The translations under genes and the position numbers were made by a program. The notes below the pieces were generated by a model. It made no database searches. It was not told the DNA's origin and saw only the letters and a program-made list of their open reading frames with translations. Below are positions 1 to 5,385 of a stretch of 5,470 nt of DNA, piece after piece. Each line of letters opens with the position of its first letter. Position 1 is the first letter of the stretch. The stretch comes from Chitinophagales bacterium (GTDB taxonomy: Bacteria > Bacteroidota > Bacteroidia > Chitinophagales > UBA2359), in assembly GCA_020629335.1 (NCBI GenBank), contig JAHDDN010000389.1, positions 1 through 5,470 of the forward strand, read 5' to 3'.

Positions 1-9
1 CAGTAATGC

Positions 10-41
10 TTTGGTTGTTTTGTGTATTTGACATATATTTA
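10..41 (+). promoter_or_regulatory. Candidate Bacteroidota-type promoter of the lipoprotein gene
   Basis: TTTG at 10-13 is followed after 20 bp by TATATTTA at 34-41, which matches the Bacteroidota -7 consensus TAnnTTTG except for the last base. The spacing fits the usual -33/-7 distance. Transcription would then start near 46-48, about 30 nt before the ATG at 78. A second possible -7 box, TGTATTTG at 23-30, has no partner at the right distance. The match is imperfect in an AT-rich stretch, so this is only a candidate. Confidence 0.35.
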
Positions 42-77
42 CTGATTATGTTTTAATAAGCCCTAAAAAACAAAACA

Positions 78-890
78 ATGAAAAACCTACTTTACGCTAT
101 TTTTTGTTCAATGATATTTATTTCAATTGGTTGCGACGATGAATGTGAAGATGAAGTTGAAGTTGATCTCACAACTATTGATGCATGTGAGTATATTTTA
201 GCACCCTACAATACAACTCAAAAATTCAGTAATGATATTACGACATTTGAATTGCATTTTGGTCCTGATACACTTGAGATTAACGAAGGTTACTCGGGTC
301 AGCGTCTTGCGATTTTTAATGATACAGATGTTGAATGCTACTTTACATGTTTGAGTAGTGCTGCAGGAACAGCGGCTATTAGCAGTAGCCAAAATTATTT
401 TGATCTACAATGGGAAGCCGAAGAATGGTATGAGGGGCCAATAGAAGCAGAAGATTATATTGAGGATGAAGAACTAGACGCTCGATCATGGATTACAGAT
501 TTGATGGATGCTAGCTTTCTTCACCCCGAAGGTTATCCGCTTATGATTACTTTTGCATTTGGCTTTCATGTCGATGAAGAGGTAATTGGAGGATATGATT
601 CTATGTGGGGGACAACTATTCCGTACAGAGAAGATGGAGGCCCGCTTAAAAATGCAGCTTATATACGAGTAATTGGTAATTTGGTAGAACATCTCGAACA
701 GCGCGAAGTCAATGGAATTATATACGAAGATGTGATTCGCGTAGAAGTTAGATTGAGTACTTTGCTTGATCCTGAATTTCAAGATGGAGATGACAGCCCT
801 ATTTGCGATATTGTATACAATTATTGGTTCGCCAATGGCATAGGATTAATCGAAACCACGGACCATGATCTTAAGCTGGTCGAAGAATAA
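78..890 (+). CDS. Putative surface or periplasmic lipoprotein of unknown function
   Basis: I do not recognise a family for this 270-aa protein. It begins with a lipoprotein signal peptide: K2, a hydrophobic stretch from about residue 4 to 17, then the lipobox S-I-G-C with the acylated cysteine at C19. The mature protein starts CDDECEDEVEVD; an acidic run just after the cysteine resembles the export signal that sends Bacteroidota lipoproteins to the cell surface, so exposure outside the outer membrane is plausible (inference). The rest is strongly acidic and has no further membrane segment. Additional cysteines are at 23, 37, 87, 91 and 243. Near the C terminus, NGIIYEDVIRVEV (212-224) and YNYWFANGIGLIE (247-259) look like the paired beta-strand motifs I associate with many uncharacterised Bacteroidota lipoproteins; this is recall only. 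The start is fixed by the signal peptide. The gene stands alone, with a 332-bp gap downstream. No enzyme motif is visible. Confidence 0.85.
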   Translation: MKNLLYAIFCSMIFISIGCDDECEDEVEVDLTTIDACEYILAPYNTTQKFSNDITTFELHFGPDTLEINEGYSGQRLAIFNDTDVECYFTCLSSAAGTAAISSSQNYFDLQWEAEEWYEGPIEAEDYIEDEELDARSWITDLMDASFLHPEGYPLMITFAFGFHVDEEVIGGYDSMWGTTIPYREDGGPLKNAAYIRVIGNLVEHLEQREVNGIIYEDVIRVEVRLSTLLDPEFQDGDDSPICDIVYNYWFANGIGLIETTDHDLKLVEE

Positions 891-930
891 AGTTCCAATT
901 TAATTCGATGTTGAAACCATTTTTCAAATT

Positions 931-960
931 CGTCTTAGCGTCCTTGTTCTTACGTGACCG
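931..960. repeat. Short degenerate repeat of CGTCTTAG-like units
   Basis: Within an otherwise AT-rich gap (about 30% G+C over 891-1000 by hand count), this stretch reads as roughly three 7-8 bp units related to CGTCTTAG: CGTCTTAG, CGTCCTTG and, after TTCTTA, CGTGACCG. Similar short repeats are, from memory, common between genes in Bacteroidota. The units are few and diverged, so chance similarity is possible. No clear factor-independent terminator for the upstream lipoprotein gene was found here. Confidence 0.25.
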
Positions 961-1005
961 ATACCTCATTATCGAATACACTATTTAATTAATTTTATTT
1001 CACTT

Positions 1006-1170
1006 AGGGCGGCATTTCCTGCTGTCCGTTCTTATGTGGCTATTCGGCGGCTACTCCGCTAAGCGGTATTTGTCTTCCACTGCGTGGCAAGCCTGCATAC
1101 CACTAAGCTCCGTAAGCCCCCTCATCACGCCACATACCACTGCCATCAGGGCCGCGGTTTAAGCGGAGCC
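1006..1170. repeat. GC-rich, highly structured intergenic element (possible dispersed repeat or ncRNA)
   Basis: G+C is about 58% over 1001-1170 (98 of 170 by hand count) against about 30% in the preceding 110 bp, so the block has a different composition from its surroundings. Nested inverted repeats run through it: GCGGC 1009-1013 pairs with GCCGC 1151-1155; CCTG 1018-1021 with CAGG 1147-1150; TATGTGGC 1033-1040 with GCCACATA 1129-1136. Inside lie two local hairpins, GCGG/CCGC (1047-1050 and 1056-1059) and CTTCCAC-TGC-GTGGcAAG (1074-1091). Stems nesting in the same order suggest a folded RNA or a cruciform-forming element. From memory, related GC-rich blocks starting with GGGCGG and CCTGCTGTCCG recur between genes in Bacteroidota genomes, which would make it a dispersed repeat. 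A 42-codon frame (1034-1162) runs through it but looks like a by-product. Strand is undetermined. Confidence 0.55.
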
Positions 1171-1210
1171 TAAAAATGTATCCTCAGTATAAAAACAAAG
1201 AAAAAATTAG

Positions 1211-1218
1211 TAGCTTTG
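1211..1218 (+). promoter_or_regulatory. Exact TAnnTTTG box just before the immunity gene
   Basis: TAGCTTTG is an exact match to the Bacteroidota -7 consensus and ends four bases before the ATG at 1223. Transcription would begin at or next to the start codon, giving a leaderless or nearly leaderless mRNA. No TTG is present at the expected -33 distance (about 1185-1193), so it may be a weak or chance promoter. If it is false, the gene must be transcribed from further upstream, in or before the GC-rich element. Confidence 0.35.
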
Positions 1219-1222
1219 AATC

Positions 1223-1573
1223 ATGAATACAAAAGAAATCGATGAAATAATAGCTCCTTTTTTCTGGGTTGATAGCGAAAAATCAGCTTCCGTTTGTTTA
1301 AATGTAGGAGAATATAAAATGGAAGTATTTCAAGCAAGAGCTCAAGAAGGATTTGAAGGTGGAGGATACGACTGGGCTTCTTTGGCAAAGGTATATTTAG
1401 CAGAGCAGAAAACAGAACTAACAGAGCATATTAACTTTGATCCAGAAGGAAGCATGTATTGTGTGTATTCTTCTAATAAAACGGCCTTAAAAGAATTCTC
1501 TATTGGCTTTAAGGAAGCCTGTGAAAATCAAAGCTTAATCACTGATTTGTTTTCTCGTGCGGAATTGGATTAG
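1223..1573 (+). CDS. Immunity protein 51 (Imm51) family protein
   Basis: This 116-aa protein without signal peptide or membrane segment resembles the Imm51 family of polymorphic toxin systems, whose members are small cytoplasmic proteins believed to bind and neutralise a cognate toxin. The family features I recognise are GFEGGGYDWASLA (43-55), FDPEGSMYCVYS (72-83) and the C-terminal DLFSRAELD (108-116), with the hydrophobic N-terminal APFFWV (11-16). Length and both ends fit a complete single-domain member, so the ATG at 1223 is likely the true start. No toxin gene, secretion gene or second immunity gene lies within the window; both neighbours are unrelated, so it appears to be an orphan immunity gene, perhaps protecting against toxins of other strains, or a remnant of a lost locus (inference). 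Its stop codon overlaps the 3' end of the convergent serine hydrolase gene by 4 bp. The partner toxin cannot be predicted. Confidence 0.8.
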   Translation: MNTKEIDEIIAPFFWVDSEKSASVCLNVGEYKMEVFQARAQEGFEGGGYDWASLAKVYLAEQKTELTEHINFDPEGSMYCVYSSNKTALKEFSIGFKEACENQSLITDLFSRAELD

Positions 1574-2931
1574 TAGGATGAGATATTAATCTTGTTTGCA
1601 ATTTGATGCTTTCCATTTTCATAAAGCCTTAGACTTTGAGCTGGGCTGTTTTTGCGATTGTTAAATTGGATTTTTGCTTGAAGAGCAGGAATTACAAAAA
1701 TGTTTTTTTGAGTAGGAATTAAAAGGGTAGGAGCGAGGTGATATCCTTGCCCAATTAGTTGCTCATTTTCAAGGTGAACTTGAAATTCTTCTCCATCATC
1801 TAATTGATAATTGCCTGTATATAATCTTAGCATTTCTTCAGGAATCGTAATAGCTTTTGGTAACTTAGGTGTTTCTCCCAAAGCAATTGCTGCTAATTTT
1901 TTGATTAGTATATCAGGAGCTAAGCCATTAGTATTTGTCAATATAATGATGGATAAGTGTTCTTCAGGAATATAAGCAATGGCGGATACAAATCCACCAA
2001 TTTCTCCACCATGTCGGATTATATGATGATTGTCTATTTCATGAATAAACCACCCGAACCCATAAGGAGCCAAGCTGCCATTCGATAAGCGAAATCCTTG
2101 GTGGGCTTGTTGAAGTAGTTTATCATTTAGGAATCCATTTTCAAAAATAGCCTCATTCCAGCTTTGTAAATCAGCCAATGTAGAAATCAGCCCACCCGCA
2201 GCGTGAGTTTGAGAACTGTGTACGTCTTCGGCAATTTGATAAATACCATGTTCATCCACGTCATAAGCATTTGGCTTGTAATGGCAGTAGTCAGCATGAT
2301 CTAAACGAGTTTGGTTTAGATTCAGAGGATCAAAAATGACGGCTTTTAGATATTCTTCATAAGTTTTTCCACTTGCGACTTCAATGATTTGGCCTAATAA
2401 TATATACCCAGAATTACTGTATTCAAAATGGCTGGCTGGCGAAAAAATTAAGGCTTCATCTTTAAAAGTTGCAATCAGTTTATTTAAGGAAATTGTATCA
2501 TGATTTCGTTCTTTCCAATTGGCCAATCCTGTATAAGATGGAATACCTGCTGTGTGACTCAGCAAGTGTTTGATTTGAACTTGATCCCCCCATTGGGTAC
2601 ATTCAGGAATCCATTTAATGACGGGATCTTCTAAAGATAATTGCCCACTTTCCACTAATTTCAAAATCGCAACAGCAGTAAATTGCTTAGTCAATGAACC
2701 GATGCTAAATACATGATCAGTCCGAAGTGCCTCGCCTTGCTCTAAATCAGCTAAACCCCAAGCTTTTTCATACAATACTTCTCCATCCTTTTCAATAAGA
2801 ATAGCATGACCTGGTCCTTCATAGAAGTACAAATTCACCACCTTATCAAATTGGTTTTCGAGAGTTTGGGCAAAGAGAAAACGGCTACTAATGGAAATAC
2901 ATAGTAGTAAAAATAGAGTTGTTTTTTTCAT
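1570..2931 (-). CDS. Secreted class C beta-lactamase-like serine hydrolase (peptidase S12 type)
   Basis: The 453-aa precursor has a signal peptide (MKKTTLFLLLCISISSRFLFA, likely cleaved before Q22) and no proper lipobox, so it should be periplasmic. The catalytic domain covers about residues 28-345: the S-x-x-K motif is S79-L-T-K82, inside FSIGSLTKQFTA; LLSHTAGIPSY follows at 123-133; the Y-x-N motif is Y171-S-N173; AAGGLISTLADLQSW is at 244-258; and HGGEIGGF (307-314) takes the place of the K-T-G box, a common variant in this superfamily. All catalytic positions are present. A tail of about 100 residues (350-450) looks like the beta-rich C-terminal domain of many such hydrolases. The family includes beta-lactamases, D-Ala-D-Ala peptidases and esterases; sequence alone does not tell which, and beta-lactam resistance should not be assumed. 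It starts 9 bp after the regulator gene, so it is probably the last gene of the operon. Confidence 0.9.
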   Translation of the reverse strand: MKKTTLFLLLCISISSRFLFAQTLENQFDKVVNLYFYEGPGHAILIEKDGEVLYEKAWGLADLEQGEALRTDHVFSIGSLTKQFTAVAILKLVESGQLSLEDPVIKWIPECTQWGDQVQIKHLLSHTAGIPSYTGLANWKERNHDTISLNKLIATFKDEALIFSPASHFEYSNSGYILLGQIIEVASGKTYEEYLKAVIFDPLNLNQTRLDHADYCHYKPNAYDVDEHGIYQIAEDVHSSQTHAAGGLISTLADLQSWNEAIFENGFLNDKLLQQAHQGFRLSNGSLAPYGFGWFIHEIDNHHIIRHGGEIGGFVSAIAYIPEEHLSIIILTNTNGLAPDILIKKLAAIALGETPKLPKAITIPEEMLRLYTGNYQLDDGEEFQVHLENEQLIGQGYHLAPTLLIPTQKNIFVIPALQAKIQFNNRKNSPAQSLRLYENGKHQIANKINISSY

Positions 2932-2940
2932 AGTATTCTA

Positions 2941-3297
2941 TTAAATAGTTACATCAACCCCCTCTAAATCATTTAACTCAATCCCTAATAAATTCATTTT
3001 ATTAAGAATGGCTGGCCATTCCTCTTCAATAAATGCCTTACGCCATCTCTCTCGAATAATCTGTGCGGCATTCGGGGCCACAAAAAACCCGACGCCTCTT
3101 TTATTATTGATAATACCGATCTGCTGTAAGTGCGTATAAGCCCGCATGATGGTATTGGGATTGACTCCTATTTGAGCCGCCATTTCACGCACCGAGCTGA
3201 TTTTTTCGCCCTCATTAAAGATAGCTTGCAAAATGTTATTCTGAATAAAATCAGCTATTTGCAGATAAATCGCTTTATTAGAATTTGAATCAATCAT
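2941..3297 (-). CDS. Short GntR-family transcriptional regulator, YtrA type
   Basis: The 118-aa protein has an N-terminal winged helix-turn-helix: AIYLQIADFIQ (9-19) and EKISSVREMAAQIGV (31-45) lead into the recognition helix NPNTIMRAYTHLQ (46-58), and the wing is NKRGVGFFV (65-73). Only about 45 residues follow, too few for the ligand-binding domains of FadR or HutC regulators. This is typical of the YtrA subfamily, whose genes commonly sit with ABC transporter genes and repress them. An upstream in-frame ATG at 3465 would add 56 residues lying inside the membrane-protein gene. I chose 3297 because its ATG overlaps the upstream TGA as ATGA, which implies translational coupling, and because the family domain begins there. 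It probably represses the cluster through the palindrome at 5048-5061 (inference). Confidence 0.9.
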   Translation of the reverse strand: MIDSNSNKAIYLQIADFIQNNILQAIFNEGEKISSVREMAAQIGVNPNTIMRAYTHLQQIGIINNKRGVGFFVAPNAAQIIRERWRKAFIEEEWPAILNKMNLLGIELNDLEGVDVTI

Positions 3298-4034
3298 GCT
3301 GTTTTTCTTTTTAAAATCCAAAAAGTTAATAACCATAAAATAGGAACTAAAATTAATAGTCGCATTTGGTCTTCTACCAAAAACGTCATTAATTCCCCTG
3401 TACTTACCTCTATCACTTCCAAGAAGCTTAAACCCTGATCTTCTCTGAAAATTGCCCATAAACAAGCTGCGCCTAAAAATGCAATGATACTTGCCAAAGC
3501 ACCTTTTATTGCGACATAATTATTAAAATAAAAAGAGCAGAAAAAAGCTACTGCGTGACCAAATACATATAGCTTAAGAAAGGCAAAAGATAGAACAGTT
3601 TCCAAGCGTTCAGCTATTGGCCATACTTCCATAGGTAATATATCGCCAAATATCCAAAGATAGCTTTTGAAGAAAATCCATATGACAAACGAAATGCTGA
3701 TGGCATAAAGTGGTAACGTATACAACCATTTTGAGAGCAATTTTTCTAAGCTACTGGCAGGCAGTGACAAATAATGTATCCGACTGGCGGATGATTGTAA
3801 ATCGCCCAAATTCGTGCTGGTAAACCATCCTCCACCTATCCATAATAGAAAGGCAAATAACAATAAAAGCACCTGTATCCCACCACCAGCTTGCAAATTG
3901 ATCAGGTGATGTCCTGCTATTACACCAACAAAACTAAGTAACACCAACAATAGAAGGCCCAAAAGCATTTTATTGCGATGTAATAAAAAGTCTTTCTGTA
4001 ATAGACTCCTAAATCTTCTCCAACTAAATTCCAT
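3294..4034 (-). CDS. ABC-2-like transporter membrane protein
   Basis: The 246-aa protein has a basic N terminus (FSWRRFRSLLQKDFLLHRNK) and six likely membrane helices at about 24-42, 55-71, 107-129, 150-170, 179-197 and 226-241, ending in the basic tail KRKTA. Between helices 2 and 3, LPASSLEKLLSKWL (91-104) resembles the cytoplasmic coupling segment found in ABC-2-type permeases of Bacteroidota (recall). It therefore probably forms the membrane part of a transporter with the ATPase encoded upstream, working as a dimer. The substrate is unknown; YtrA-linked systems in Firmicutes respond to cell-wall-active compounds, but nothing here proves that role. The gene lies 147 bp after the ATPase gene, an unusually wide gap for a partner pair, and its TGA overlaps the regulator's ATG. 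Confidence 0.8.
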   Translation of the reverse strand: MEFSWRRFRSLLQKDFLLHRNKMLLGLLLLVLLSFVGVIAGHHLINLQAGGGIQVLLLLFAFLLWIGGGWFTSTNLGDLQSSASRIHYLSLPASSLEKLLSKWLYTLPLYAISISFVIWIFFKSYLWIFGDILPMEVWPIAERLETVLSFAFLKLYVFGHAVAFFCSFYFNNYVAIKGALASIIAFLGAACLWAIFREDQGLSFLEVIEVSTGELMTFLVEDQMRLLILVPILWLLTFWILKRKTA

Positions 4035-4081
4035 ATTATTAAGATATGAGGTTTAAATAAATGTCCGAATTTGATAAAATA

Positions 4082-4161
4082 TTTTTGTGCTATGCAAGGC
4101 GATAAAAGCTGCATTACGCCGAGTATAGTAAGGCTTTTACTAAGGTAGCATAGTGCGAAAA
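4082..4161. repeat. 80-bp nested inverted repeat between ATPase and permease genes
   Basis: Three nested stems are visible: 4082-4095 with 4148-4161 (14 positions; 11 Watson-Crick and 3 G-T), TAAAAGC 4103-4109 with GCTTTTA 4133-4139 (perfect), and TTAC 4114-4117 with GTAA 4128-4131. Read as + strand RNA, all 14 outer positions pair, the three exceptions being G-U wobbles; read as - strand RNA, the sense of the operon, those three become mismatches. The outer ends carry TTTTTGTGCTATGC and GCATAGTGCGAAAA. From memory, similar blocks occur between genes in Bacteroidota, so this may be a miniature mobile or REP-like element. A separate 38-nt hairpin adjoins it and shares base 4161. Confidence 0.55.
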
Positions 4162-4198
4162 GATGAAGTCAAAATAGACCGTTATTTAGGCTTCATCT
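4161..4198 (-). terminator. Terminator-like hairpin over the ATPase stop codon
   Basis: AGATGAAG at 4161-4168 and CTTCATCT at 4191-4198 are perfect inverted repeats. They are extended by a wobble and a C-G pair (4169-4170 with 4189-4190), one mismatch and five A-T pairs (4172-4176 with 4183-4187), leaving a 6-nt loop. On the - strand the stem ends in UUUU followed by CGC, a short U-tract. The hairpin includes the last codons and the stop of the ATPase gene. It could act as a partial terminator or mRNA-stability element inside the operon. The stem is AU-rich and the U-tract short, so strong termination is not expected. Confidence 0.5.
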
Positions 4199-5033
4199 CT
4201 AAATTTAAATAGTTTAGAATTTGCTTCTTATTTTTAATGACTGCATTGAAAAATATTTCCAATTCTAATTGAGAATCTTGACCAGATTGATTTTTACAAA
4301 CTTGTATATGGCCCCCAGGAATAATTTCCGAATAAAGTACATCTTCTCCATCTTGCAAAATAGAAGTTCTAGGAAACAACAACTTTTCTTCTATTTCAGA
4401 AATGCTTTTAGCCAATAAAATCTCCCCATCCGCCATCACTACAATATGATCCAGCAAATTAGCCAAATCCCTTATCTGATGGGTGCAGATTAATAGCACT
4501 TGTTCATCTGTAATTTGCGAAGCAATTAAGCGGCGAAAATCTCCTTTAGAAGGAATATCTAAACCATTTGTTGGCTCGTCCATTAATAGGTATTCAGCGT
4601 TGGTAGCCAAACCAAAAGCAATCAAGACTTTTTTCTTTTGCCCCAAAGAAAGCTGATGTAAATGTTGGCCTTTATCAATACCGAATTCGGATAAAATAGT
4701 ATCAATTATTTCATGATCAAACGCTTGATAAAATGGACTATAAGCCCTGATATATTGAGCAATATTTAAGGACGGTAAGTGAAAATCCTCATTCAAAAAA
4801 AAGATCTTTTGCAGCAAATCAGGACTTCGTTTAGCGACCTTCATTCCATCACAAAGCACTGCTCCTTTTTGCGGAAAAACCAATCCAGCGATCAGTTTAA
4901 GCAAGCTGGACTTACCCATGCCGTTTTCACCAAGAATGCCATAGATATTCCCTTTTTCAAAACGAGCATCCAGATTTTTAAAGAGTTTATCCTTGCCTTT
5001 ATAAGTAAAATCAAGTTGATTAATTTGAATCAT
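4182..5033 (-). CDS. ABC transporter ATP-binding protein
   Basis: The 283-aa protein is a cytoplasmic ABC ATPase with Walker A GENGMGKSS (35-43), signature LSLGQ (128-132), Walker B LLMDEP (149-154, catalytic E153), D-loop GLDIP (157-161) and switch histidine H185 in ICTHQ. The usual Q-loop glutamine is absent: the segment reads FFLNEDFHLP (78-87), so an asparagine or glutamate stands there. After the nucleotide-binding domain (about 1-215) comes a tail of roughly 65 residues of unknown role. Together with the membrane protein downstream it probably forms an ABC-2-type exporter (inference). It is the first gene of the cluster, preceded by a good promoter and palindrome. The ATG at 5033 gives a normal N terminus (MIQINQLDFTYKGK), and no strong Shine-Dalgarno sequence precedes it. 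Confidence 0.92.
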   Translation of the reverse strand: MIQINQLDFTYKGKDKLFKNLDARFEKGNIYGILGENGMGKSSLLKLIAGLVFPQKGAVLCDGMKVAKRSPDLLQKIFFLNEDFHLPSLNIAQYIRAYSPFYQAFDHEIIDTILSEFGIDKGQHLHQLSLGQKKKVLIAFGLATNAEYLLMDEPTNGLDIPSKGDFRRLIASQITDEQVLLICTHQIRDLANLLDHIVVMADGEILLAKSISEIEEKLLFPRTSILQDGEDVLYSEIIPGGHIQVCKNQSGQDSQLELEIFFNAVIKNKKQILNYLNLEMKPK

Positions 5034-5047
5034 ATCTGTACTTTTGT

Positions 5048-5061
5048 ATTAGTGTACTAAT
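5048..5061. promoter_or_regulatory. Palindrome ATTAGTGTACTAAT, putative operator for the GntR regulator
   Basis: ATTAGT (5048-5053) and ACTAAT (5056-5061) are perfect inverted repeats separated by GT. The site lies between the predicted transcription start (about 5067-5069) and the ATPase start codon, where a bound repressor would block transcription. A second, overlapping dyad, TGTAC at 5053-5057 and GTACA at 5068-5072, reaches over the predicted start. GntR-family repressors bind such palindromes, and the cluster encodes one, so autoregulation is likely but inferred. Confidence 0.5.
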
Positions 5062-5073
5062 GAAGTGGTACAG

Positions 5074-5104
5074 CAAAGATATATGATCGAATGGAATAAT
5101 GCAA
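5074..5104 (-). promoter_or_regulatory. Promoter of the ABC-GntR-hydrolase cluster
   Basis: Read on the - strand, TTG (5104-5102) is followed after exactly 20 bp by TATCTTTG (5081-5074). This matches the Bacteroidota sigma factor consensus, TTG about 17-23 bp before TAnnTTTG, at every fixed base. The predicted transcription start, 4-7 nt further on, is near 5067-5069, giving a leader of about 35 nt before the ATG at 5033. It is the best promoter match in the window. Confidence 0.65.
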
Positions 5105-5163
5105 GTTATTCCTCAAAATAGTTTGTTTTACAGCATCCCATTCCAATTAAAATACACGATTAA

Positions 5164-5210
5164 ACTAATTTACTACTTAACAAATTCGTAGAATCCGTAC
5201 TAATTTCTAC
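5164..5210. repeat. Direct repeat ACTAATTT(A)CTAC
   Basis: ACTAATTTACTAC at 5164-5176 and ACTAATTTCTAC at 5199-5210 differ by one inserted base and are 35 bp apart from start to start. Both contain ACTAAT, the half-site of the palindrome at 5048-5061, and the second includes the same 8-mer GTACTAAT (5197-5204 and 5054-5061). They may be extra weak operator sites or chance matches in AT-rich DNA. The rest of the divergent gap 5105-5244 shows nothing clear, and no promoter for the + strand frames was found. Confidence 0.3.
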
Positions 5211-5244
5211 CAACAGATTATATACCCACGAAATTAGACCTTCT

Positions 5245-5385
5245 ATGTTAAATATCGATAGGATTCCTACTAGGATGGGTTATGTAGTGCGTTGTTCCAA
5301 AACAGAAGCAATATTTAAGCATGAACAGACTTATATCAAGGAGAATGACACTTTAATCAAGCTGGAAAAGATGACCGATGAGTGA
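5245..5385 (+). CDS. Possible small protein, 46 aa, unrecognised
   Basis: ATG at 5245 opens a frame of 46 codons ending in TGA at 5383-5385. The product is hydrophilic and charged, with the C-terminal part HEQTYIKENDTLIKLEKMTDE. A second in-frame ATG at 5275 would give 36 residues. The frame stays open back to 5164 without another ATG. Support is limited to plausible amino-acid composition and the 4-base GTGA overlap with the following frame, a pattern of coupled genes. I do not recognise a family, and no ribosome binding site or promoter is obvious. Confidence 0.35.
   Translation: MLNIDRIPTRMGYVVRCSKTEAIFKHEQTYIKENDTLIKLEKMTDE

Noticed and set aside
486..782. 98-codon - strand frame opposite the lipoprotein gene
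   Set aside because: Antisense to a frame with a clear lipoprotein signal peptide; composition looks like a reverse-frame by-product.
908..988. 26-codon + strand frame after the lipoprotein gene
   Set aside because: Too short, no ribosome binding site, and overlaps the degenerate CGTCTTAG repeat; nothing protein-like is conserved.
1034..1162. 42-codon + strand frame inside the GC-rich element
   Set aside because: It follows a structured, GC-rich repeat-like block; its composition reflects the element, and no start signal or recognisable protein feature supports it.
3298..3465. Extended N terminus of the GntR regulator (start at 3465, 56 extra residues)
   Set aside because: It lies wholly inside the membrane-protein gene, has no GntR-like sequence, and the ATGA overlap at 3294-3297 gives a natural coupled start.
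4779..5060. 93-codon + strand frame opposite the ABC ATPase
   Set aside because: It is antisense to a gene with all ABC motifs intact and has no recognisable features.
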